A stretch of 64,000 nt of DNA from Myceligenerans salitolerans (GTDB taxonomy: Bacteria; Actinomycetota; Actinomycetes; Actinomycetales; Cellulomonadaceae), in assembly GCF_017349295.1 (NCBI RefSeq), contig NZ_JAFMPK010000048.1, forward strand, positions 199,383-263,382. Reading direction: 5' to 3'. The notes beneath the pieces were generated by a model that saw nothing but the letters and a program-made list of their open reading frames with translations, was not told the DNA's origin and made no database searches. How positions within the stretch are numbered: the first letter of the stretch is position 1; each line of letters starts with the position of its first letter. The translations under genes were made by a program, and so were the position numbers. Below, piece after piece: positions 58,587 through 64,000 of this stretch.

Positions 58587-60301
58587 CAGAACTCTCCTCC
58601 ACCATGATCGCTCCGCAGGCGCTCCGCCAGCATCATCACCACGGCGGTCAGAGTGGCCAGGACCACCGACGCCGCGAGCGCCATTCCGTAGTTCTCGGCT
58701 CCCGGCCGGCCGATCAGCCGGAAGATCACGATCGGCAGGGTCTCGCTCTGCGGCCGCACGAGGAACGACGTCGCGCCGAACTCCCCGAGGGAGACGGCGA
58801 ACGCGAATCCGACGGCGAGCCCGAGAGATCGCGCGGCGAGCGGCAGGTCGACGGTACGCAGCACCGCCGCGGGACCGGCGCCGAGGGTTCCGGCGACCTC
58901 GCGCAGACGAGGGTCGATGGCCCGCAGCACGGGCAGCACGGTGCGCGTGACGAGCGGAACCGCGACGACGGCCTGCGCGATCGGTACGAGGGCGGGTGAG
59001 GTGCGCAGGTCGTACTCGACGCCGAGCGGCTGGTCGAGGGTGACGAGGAAGCCGAAGCCGACGGTCACCGCGGACACCCCGAGGGGCAGCATGAACATGC
59101 CGTCCAGGACGGAGACGGCCCGCCGGGCCGCGGGCCCGCGCGGGCGCCGGGACGCGAGAAGCGCCACGAGCCCGCCCACCACGACGGCGACCGCACACGC
59201 CCACGCGGCGGTGCGCAGCGAGTTCCCGAGCGCCTCCCAGACCGTGACCGTCAGCGCTCCGCGCTCGCCCGTGGTGCCGAGCGCGATGTAGTTGGCCGGC
59301 CCGAACTCGCCGTCGGGTCCGCGGAAGGACCGCAGAGCGAGCCCGCCGAGCGGCAGCAGGATCAGCCCGCCGACGACGACCGCCGTGGCGACCACCACGG
59401 CGAGGTCCTCGCGGGACCACCGGAGAGGGCGCGCGGACGTCCGGTCGCTGACGAGGTGCAGGGCGGCCTCTCTGCGGCTTCGCGTCCGAGCGGAGATGGT
59501 GAGCGCCGTCGCCACGACGACGAGTTGCAGGATCGAGAGCACGGCCGCCGACCGCAGGTCGAGGAACTGGGTGGTGCGGACCCAGATCTCGGTCTCGATG
59601 GTGCCGTAGCGCGCCCCGCCGAGCACCATGACGACGCCGAACGCGGTGGCGCAGAAGAGGAACACGACCGAGGCTGCCGAGACGAGGGCCGGGGCGAGCG
59701 ACGGCAAGGTCACCGTCCACCACACCCGCCGGGGAGAGGCGCCGAGCGCGGCCGCCGCCTGCTCGGCCCGGGGATCGAGGCGCTCCCAGAGCCCGCCCAC
59801 GGTCCGCACCACGACGGCGAGGTTGAAGAAGACCAGGGCGACGACGATCCCGCCGAGGGTCTCCTCCAGCCCCAGGAAGCCCAGCGCGCCCTCCGGGACG
59901 AACAGGCTGCGGAACGCGACGCCGACCACGACCGTGGGCAGGACGAACGGGACGGTGACGAGCCCGCGCAGCAGCGCTCGGCCGGGGAAGGTGCGGCGGT
60001 ACAGCAGGAAGGCGACGGGCAGGCCGGCGAGAAGTGAGAACGCGGTGCCGAGCACCGACTGCGCGAGCGTCAGGCCGGCCAGGCGCCAGGTGCGCGGACG
60101 CCCGAGGACCTCGGCGAACCCGGTGAGGTCCAGGGCGCCGTCGGCGACGAATCCGCGCAGGACGAGTACCGTCACGGGCCACGCGAAGAACAGCGCCAGG
60201 AACCCCAGCGGGACCAGGGCGACCACGCTCCACGCGGCGCCCGCCGCCCACGGGGCGCGGGCGAGCCGTCCCACCCGCGCGGGTGCGGACGTGGGCGTCA
60301 T
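58586..60301 (-). CDS. thiP: Thiamine ABC transporter permease, two-domain
   Basis: A 571-residue membrane protein made of two fused permease domains (about 12 segments), each with an EAA-type loop: EQAAAALGASPRRVWW and REVAGTLGAGPAAVLR. ThiP-type permeases are fused this way, unlike the paired sugar permeases in this window. It imports thiamine with ThiB and ThiQ. The ATG at 60301 overlaps the thiB stop (ATGA). Confidence 0.93.
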   Translation of the reverse strand: MTPTSAPARVGRLARAPWAAGAAWSVVALVPLGFLALFFAWPVTVLVLRGFVADGALDLTGFAEVLGRPRTWRLAGLTLAQSVLGTAFSLLAGLPVAFLLYRRTFPGRALLRGLVTVPFVLPTVVVGVAFRSLFVPEGALGFLGLEETLGGIVVALVFFNLAVVVRTVGGLWERLDPRAEQAAAALGASPRRVWWTVTLPSLAPALVSAASVVFLFCATAFGVVMVLGGARYGTIETEIWVRTTQFLDLRSAAVLSILQLVVVATALTISARTRSRREAALHLVSDRTSARPLRWSREDLAVVVATAVVVGGLILLPLGGLALRSFRGPDGEFGPANYIALGTTGERGALTVTVWEALGNSLRTAAWACAVAVVVGGLVALLASRRPRGPAARRAVSVLDGMFMLPLGVSAVTVGFGFLVTLDQPLGVEYDLRTSPALVPIAQAVVAVPLVTRTVLPVLRAIDPRLREVAGTLGAGPAAVLRTVDLPLAARSLGLAVGFAFAVSLGEFGATSFLVRPQSETLPIVIFRLIGRPGAENYGMALAASVVLATLTAVVMMLAERLRSDHGGGEF

Positions 60302-61317
60302 CCCAGGACGATCGCTGTCCACGCCTCGATCCACTCGTCACGGTGCTCCGCGATCTCCTCGGGGTCGACCTCGTGCGGGTCCTCGGCGAGCGGAGCGTGC
60401 TCGACCCAGTCCTCCGGCAGGGCGACGTCCTCGTCGGCCGGGTACATGTACATGGAGCCGGGGAGGTCCTGCTGAACGGTCTCCGACTGCAGGAACCGCA
60501 CGAGCTCCCAGGCGCCGTCCGGGTTGTCGGCGCCGTTCAGCACGCCCGCGTACTCCTCCTGGCGGAAGCACGTCTCGAGGAGCGCGGTGGTGGTGGACTC
60601 GCCGTCGTCGCCCACCGTGTAGGCCGGGGAGGTCGAGTACGAGAGCACCAGTGGACGGTCGCCCTCTCCGTCCGCGCCCGAGAAGTCGACGTAGTAGGCG
60701 TCCTCCCAGGAGTCGACGACCTTGACGTCGTTGTCCCGGAGCGCCTCCCAGTAGTCGCCGAAGCCGTTGGGGCCGAAGGCGTCGTAGGTGGCCAGGAGGA
60801 AGGCGAGCCCGGGGGACGACGTCGCGGGGTTCGTGACGACGAGCAGCCCCTGGTACGAGGGCTCGGCCAGGTCCGTCAGGGTCTCGGGGATCTCCAGGTT
60901 CTGCTCGGCGAACCACTCCTTGTCCGCGTTGACGCAGACATCGCCCTGGTCGATCTGCGCGAGATCGCCCGCGATCACGCCCTCGTCCGTCACTCGTGAG
61001 GCGAACGTGTTGTCGATGCCGAACACGGCGTCGCCGAGCGGCGCGTCCTTGGTCAGCACGAGCTGGTTGGCGAGCGTGCCCGCGTCTCCGGCGGCGTTCA
61101 CCTCGACGGTGAGCCCGGTCTCCTCCTCGAACTCACCGAGGATGCCGTCGCTGAGAGCGAACGAGTCGTGGGTGACGAGCGTGACGGTGTCGGAGGCGGG
61201 CGAGGCGTCGGTCTCCGGGTCGCCGTCGGGCTGACCGGTGCATCCGGCGAGCAGCAACGCCGCCGCGACGGACGCGGCGGCCGCGGTGGTCACGGGGGTG
61301 CGTCGGAACATGGTCAT
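60298..61317 (-). CDS. thiB: Thiamine-binding lipoprotein
   Basis: A 339-residue extracytoplasmic binding protein with a lipobox LLLAGC (Cys26) and the TbpA/ThiB fold: VTLVTHDSFALSDGILGEFE near the start, FGIDNTFASRV, then PSYQGLLVVTNPATSSPGLA, and LETCFRQEEYAGVL. It binds thiamine or its phosphates. A TPP riboswitch directly upstream supports the assignment. AAAGGA stands 6 bp before the ATG. It is the first gene of thiB-thiP-thiQ. Confidence 0.94.
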   Translation of the reverse strand: MTMFRRTPVTTAAAASVAAALLLAGCTGQPDGDPETDASPASDTVTLVTHDSFALSDGILGEFEEETGLTVEVNAAGDAGTLANQLVLTKDAPLGDAVFGIDNTFASRVTDEGVIAGDLAQIDQGDVCVNADKEWFAEQNLEIPETLTDLAEPSYQGLLVVTNPATSSPGLAFLLATYDAFGPNGFGDYWEALRDNDVKVVDSWEDAYYVDFSGADGEGDRPLVLSYSTSPAYTVGDDGESTTTALLETCFRQEEYAGVLNGADNPDGAWELVRFLQSETVQQDLPGSMYMYPADEDVALPEDWVEHAPLAEDPHEVDPEEIAEHRDEWIEAWTAIVLG

Positions 61318-61337
61318 GAAAGGTCCTTTCGACTTCC

Positions 61338-61426
61338 TCCACCGGTGCTAACCGGATCAGGTTCGAGGGTCTGCGGCGAACCGCACTCTCAGCGCCCGCA
61401 TCGATGACGGCGGGGGCTCCCCTGTC
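61338..61426 (-). promoter_or_regulatory. TPP riboswitch (THI element)
   Basis: On the minus strand the leader holds the conserved THI-box parts in order: CAGGGGAGCC, GCTGAGAGTGCGG, and CCCTCGAACCTGATCCGGTT followed by AGCACCGG. It ends 20 bp before the thiB ATG. In the family, thiamine pyrophosphate binding hides the ribosome site or causes termination. Confidence 0.95.
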
Positions 61427-61470
61427 GTTGTTCTCGGCAGCCTACCTCTGCTGTCCGACACGGATGCCGC

Positions 61471-61476
61471 TACGGT
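61471..61476 (+). promoter_or_regulatory. -10 box for leaderless DUF4235 gene
   Basis: TACGGT ends 6 nt before the GTG at 61483. Confidence 0.5.
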
Positions 61477-61482
61477 GGGTTC

Positions 61483-61770
61483 GTGGCCGAGAATGAGACG
61501 GAACCGACACTTGCGGTGAAGATCGGCACCATCGCCCTCACGTTCGCCGCCGGCTGGGCGGCACAGAAGGCGCTGGCACTGGTCTGGAAGCAAGTCACCG
61601 GAAAAGACGCACCCACCAAATCGGACGACCCAGAGCTCGACGTGGTCCAGGCGACGGTGTTCGCCGCCGTCGCGGCGGGGACCGCCGTGCTCGCGAAGCG
61701 GGTCGCGGCACGCGGCGCGCAGCGCACGGTGGCCCGGATCGCTGCCCGCTCGGCGGCCCGCGCACACTGA
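61483..61770 (+). CDS. DUF4235 small membrane protein
   Basis: A 95-residue protein with two hydrophobic helices (IALTFAAGWAAQKALAL and VVQATVFAAVAAGTAVLAKR) and basic ends. The order WKQVTGKDAP-x-PELDVVQATVFAA is that of DUF4235 proteins of actinobacteria. Function unknown. It starts just upstream of moaC and may share transcription with it. Confidence 0.82.
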   Translation: MAENETEPTLAVKIGTIALTFAAGWAAQKALALVWKQVTGKDAPTKSDDPELDVVQATVFAAVAAGTAVLAKRVAARGAQRTVARIAARSAARAH

Positions 61771-61821
61771 TCCGCGCACGGAGGCCGCGCGGAACCGGCG
61801 CGGCCCTCCGCCAGGATCTCC

Positions 61822-61827
61822 TACGCT
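61822..61827 (+). promoter_or_regulatory. -10 box for leaderless moaC
   Basis: TACGCT ends 6 nt before the GTG at 61834. Confidence 0.5.
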
Positions 61828-61833
61828 GGGCAC

Positions 61834-62316
61834 GTGACCTTCACGCATCTGGATGACCGGGGCCAGGCCCGCATGGTCGACGTCACCGCCAAGCAGCCCA
61901 CCGTACGATCCGCGACCGCGACCGGCCGCGTCGTGTGCGCTCCGGGCGTCGTGGCGGCGCTGCGCTCGGGAGATGTGCCCAAGGGCGACGTGCTGGCCGT
62001 CGCGCGTGTCGCCGGGATCGCCGGCGCCAAGCGCACGGCCGAGCTCCTGCCGCTCGCGCATGTGATCGGCGTGCACGGCGCCGTGGTGGACCTCGAGGTG
62101 ACCGACGACGGCGTCGACATCACCGCCACCGTACGCACCGCGGACCGTACCGGCGTGGAGATGGAAGCGCTGACCGCGGTGTCGATCGCCGGCCTTGCCG
62201 TGGTCGACATGGTCAAGGGTCTGGACAAGTCCGTGTCGCTCGCGGACGTGCGCCTCGTCGCGAAGACGGGCGGCAAGTCGGGCGACTGGCTGCGGTCGGA
62301 GGCGAAAGCTCCGTGA
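61834..62316 (+). CDS. moaC: Cyclic pyranopterin monophosphate synthase
   Basis: A 160-residue molybdenum-cofactor enzyme that, after MoaA, makes cyclic pyranopterin monophosphate. Family marks: MVDVTAKQPTVRSATATG at the start, GVEMEALTAVSIAGL, VVDMVKGLD and RLVAKTGGKSGDW. Odd point: the LCHPL motif reads LAHVI (residues 74-78), keeping only the His, and DMCK is DMVK. moaD overlaps its stop (GTGA). A GTG start with -10 box 6 nt upstream is likely leaderless. A moaA gene is not in view. Confidence 0.9.
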   Translation: MTFTHLDDRGQARMVDVTAKQPTVRSATATGRVVCAPGVVAALRSGDVPKGDVLAVARVAGIAGAKRTAELLPLAHVIGVHGAVVDLEVTDDGVDITATVRTADRTGVEMEALTAVSIAGLAVVDMVKGLDKSVSLADVRLVAKTGGKSGDWLRSEAKAP

Positions 62317-62555
62317 TCCAGGTGCGGTACTTCGCCGGAGCCCGCGAGGCGTCGGGCGTCTCCTCGGAGGCTCTGCCGGGGCCGACGACGACCGGCGGCC
62401 TGCGGACGGAGCTGACCGCACGGCACGGCGAGCGGCTGGGCGAGGTCCTGCCGAAGTGCACGCTGCTCGTCGCCGGGGCACGGGCGCCGTCGGACGACAC
62501 ACCGGTCCCCGACGGGACGACCGTCGACGTGCTGCCGCCCTTCGCGGGCGGCTGA
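62313..62555 (+). CDS. moaD: MoaD-family molybdopterin synthase small subunit
   Basis: An 80-residue ubiquitin-like protein beginning VIQVRYFAGAREASG and ending PPFAGG. The C-terminal Gly-Gly is the site of thiocarboxylation in MoaD, which donates sulphur to make molybdopterin. The GTG overlaps the moaC stop by 4 bp, so the two are coupled. A moaE partner is not in the window. Confidence 0.9.
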   Translation: MIQVRYFAGAREASGVSSEALPGPTTTGGLRTELTARHGERLGEVLPKCTLLVAGARAPSDDTPVPDGTTVDVLPPFAGG

Positions 62556-62646
62556 CGGCCCGACCAGGACGGCGACCAGCGTCCCGGCATCCGCCGCCGG
62601 CGGGTGACCGGTAGGAGTTCGGCGGCAGCGGTCGCCGTCGGGCCGG

Positions 62647-63165
62647 CTAACGGCCGGGCGGCACGGCGTGGTCGACTCCGTCGAGCTGGTCACGCAGATG
62701 CGGCCAGAGCGGCAGGACGACGGCGGCCCCGTCACGTACGCCTCCCGTCGACCCCGGAAGGTTGACCACGAGTGCCGGCCGACCGCCGTTGGGTTCCCGA
62801 ATGATCCCGGCGAGGCCCCGGGACAACACGGCCGTGCGTACACCCGCGTCGGCACCGTGGGCACGGATCGCCTCGGCGAGACCGGGAATCTCGGTGTCCA
62901 GGAGTCCTCGCGTGCCTTCGGGAGTGAGGTCACGGGGGGTGACCCCGGTGCCACCGGTCGTGAGAATCAGCCGAGCGCCCTGGGCGAGCGTCCATCGCAG
63001 CACGTCACGGACGGACTCGATGCCGTCCGGAACGACCCGGGTGACGACGTCACTGATCCCCCGTTCCGCGAGGGCCTGGACCAGAAGGGGACCGGAGCGG
63101 TCCTCGGCCTCGCCCCGGGCGCAACGGTCCGACACGGTGATCACGGCGGCGCGGTCGGAAGTCAT
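62647..63165 (-). CDS. mog: MogA/MoaB-family molybdenum cofactor protein
   Basis: A 172-residue protein of the MogA/MoaB fold: VITVSDRCARGEAEDRSG, LILTTGGTGVTPRDLTPEGT and LVVNLPGSTGGVRD. These bind molybdopterin and adenylylate it. It converges on moaC-moaD with a 91-bp gap. The ATG at 63165 has TAAGGT 6 nt upstream. Mog and MoaB cannot be told apart firmly. Confidence 0.92.
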   Translation of the reverse strand: MTSDRAAVITVSDRCARGEAEDRSGPLLVQALAERGISDVVTRVVPDGIESVRDVLRWTLAQGARLILTTGGTGVTPRDLTPEGTRGLLDTEIPGLAEAIRAHGADAGVRTAVLSRGLAGIIREPNGGRPALVVNLPGSTGGVRDGAAVVLPLWPHLRDQLDGVDHAVPPGR

Positions 63166-63171
63166 GCCTAC

Positions 63172-63177
63172 ACCTTA
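63172..63177 (-). promoter_or_regulatory. -10 box for leaderless mog gene
   Basis: On the minus strand TAAGGT ends 6 nt before the ATG. Confidence 0.55.
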
Positions 63178-63356
63178 GAAGGTGGTGCGGGCGGCCCCCG
63201 AATGCGCATGCCACCGCGGCCGGCCGCCGCGAGCCGCCAGGGGCGGGTGCCGGAGGCAGAGGTGGTCCGATCTCCAGAAGGTGTGCGGAGACCGACGGGT
63301 CTGGTGCCAGTCACGGGCAGGAGTGTCACGGGAGGGATAAGCCGCCATTTCCGGTG

Positions 63357-63362
63357 GATAAT
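63357..63362 (+). promoter_or_regulatory. -10 box for leaderless Rrf2 gene
   Basis: GATAAT ends 6 nt before the ATG at 63369, with no ribosome site. Confidence 0.45.
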
Positions 63363-63368
63363 AGGGCC

Positions 63369-63827
63369 ATGAGGATCTCCGCACGTGCCGACTATGCCGT
63401 GAGGGCCGCCGCCGAACTCGCGGCCGCCGACCATGACATGCCCGTTCGCGCTGAAGCCCTCGCCACGGCCCAGGGCATCCCGTACCGGTTTCTCGAAGGG
63501 ATCCTCAGTGATCTGCGCCGGGACGGACTGGTGGTCAGCCAGCGCGGCGCCGGCGGCGGCTACCGGTTGGCGCGCCCCGCGGACAAGGTCACGATCGCCG
63601 ATGTGATCCGCGCTGTCGACGGGCCGCTCGTCTTCGTGCGCGGCAAGCGACCCTCGGACCTGGAGTACCAGGGCGCTGCGGCGCCGCTGCTGCAGGTGTG
63701 GGTGGCGCTGCGCGCCAACGTGCGCACCGTGCTGGAACGGGTGACGCTCGCCGACCTCGTGACCGACGGTCTGCCAGGGGAGGTGCGGGCTTTGGTGCGT
63801 ACGGAGGATGCGTGGGAGAACGCGTGA
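63369..63827 (+). CDS. Rrf2-family regulator without cysteines
   Basis: A 152-residue regulator. The winged helix is typical of Rrf2 proteins (RISARADYAVRAAAELAA, IPYRFLEGILSDLRRDGLV, SQRGAGGGYRLARPADKVT). The three Cys that hold the Fe-S cluster in IscR/NsrR are absent, so it should sense something else or act by protein contacts. It may regulate nearby genes; its own target is unknown. The ATG at 63369 is preferred over the GTG at 63354 because of the -10 box. A large hairpin 118 bp after the stop may end its transcript. Confidence 0.9.
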   Translation: MRISARADYAVRAAAELAAADHDMPVRAEALATAQGIPYRFLEGILSDLRRDGLVVSQRGAGGGYRLARPADKVTIADVIRAVDGPLVFVRGKRPSDLEYQGAAAPLLQVWVALRANVRTVLERVTLADLVTDGLPGEVRALVRTEDAWENA

Positions 63828-63872
63828 ACTGGTCCCCCACCGGTGCAAGGCGGTGAGGTGCTGCGAGCCGCC

Positions 63873-63944
63873 GTGTTGGGGTGTGTGTGGGTGTTTGTGG
63901 CTGGGCGTGTGTGGGGGTGTTGGTTGTTTGGTTGTGGGTGTGTT
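63873..63944 (+). other. G/T-only stretch after Rrf2 gene
   Basis: 72 bp containing only G and T except for two C, with G-runs of 3-5, in a genome otherwise rich in both G and C. It may form G-quadruplex in the non-template strand. Confidence 0.6.
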
Positions 63945-63980
63945 GAAGGCCCCCGCTCACGTGTGTGAGTGGGGGCCTTC
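63945..63980 (+). terminator. Rrf2-unit terminator
   Basis: 16-bp arms (63945-63960, 63965-63980; one G-T pair) with a GTGT loop. Confidence 0.75.
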
Positions 63981-64000
63981 ATGAAGAGGGGTCCGGCGGC

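Noticed and set aside
58587..60341. An N-terminal extension that would fuse thiQ with another frame of thiP (856 codons)
   Set aside because: The extension lies in the wrong frame over the two-domain permease and is Arg/Pro-rich; the TGATG junction at 58586 gives the true start.
62556..62646. A bidirectional terminator between moaD and mog
   Set aside because: Complementary words exist, but the loop is over 50 nt and the arms overlap in alternative pairings, so no single hairpin is convincing.
63828..64000. A CRISPR-like or tandem-repeat array in the G/T tract
   Set aside because: The GTGTG words are irregular, with no repeat unit or spacer pattern.

Overview
The window is very GC-rich chromosomal DNA from an actinobacterium. 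The gene content fits the Micrococcales, and a Promicromonosporaceae/Cellulomonadaceae-like polysaccharide degrader is my best guess: a GH18 chitinase with two chitin-binding modules, a CBM13-GH43 arabinanase, two GH3 glycosidases beside a sugar ABC transporter, many GTG starts, an HspR/HAIR-controlled dnaK operon, and many leaderless genes with a TANNNT box 6-8 nt before the start codon. The family assignment is inference; no 16S rRNA or other taxonomic marker is present.

Layout. 1-1170: end of a chitinase gene, its terminator, and tRNA-Ser(CGA). 1103-14508: a 13.4-kb integrative and conjugative element of the actinomycete (AICE) type, inserted in the 3' end of the tRNA gene and bounded by an 18-bp direct repeat. 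It reads leftward as a transfer block (small proteins, an FtsK/TraB-type translocase, a DUF2637-like membrane protein), a replication block with a P-loop ATPase, then excisionase and tyrosine integrase. Rightward lies a GntR-kinase fusion regulator overlapping an aldolase gene. Possible cargo sits at both ends: a PD-(D/E)XK-like nuclease gene next to attL and two small membrane-protein genes next to attR.

14.5-17.0 kb: a cell-surface module (truncated SigJ-like sigma factor, CHRD protein with a sorting signal, its class-F-like sortase). 17.3-22.2 kb: GH43 arabinanase, SIR2 deacetylase, transglutaminase-like protein, tadA and upp. 22.2-27.4 kb: a 1252-residue membrane ECF sigma factor with a built-in zinc anti-sigma domain, a degenerate GGDEF-like protein and a DUF1540 protein. 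27.6-31.9 kb: dnaK-grpE-dnaJ-hspR with HAIR operators. 31.9-40.1 kb: a membrane-anchored HExxH peptidase, an M19 dipeptidase, an S4 RNA-binding protein and a secreted subtilisin. 40.4-50.1 kb: a beta-glycoside uptake and hydrolysis cluster (GH3, two permeases, binding protein, divergent LacI regulator, small membrane protein, second GH3). 50.1-57.7 kb: GNAT acetyltransferase, M6 (InhA-like) protease, cutC, PrsW-like protease and pgi. 57.8-61.4 kb: thiamine ABC transporter behind a TPP riboswitch. 61.5-64.0 kb: DUF4235 protein, moaC-moaD, a MogA/MoaB-family gene and an Rrf2 regulator.

The candidates most worth follow-up are the GntR-kinase/aldolase pair in the mobile element, its terminal cargo genes, the giant self-tethered sigma factor, the sigma factor lacking region 2, and a two-copy palindrome family sharing the core GACCACGCCAT. 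No CRISPR array, rRNA operon or transposase was seen.
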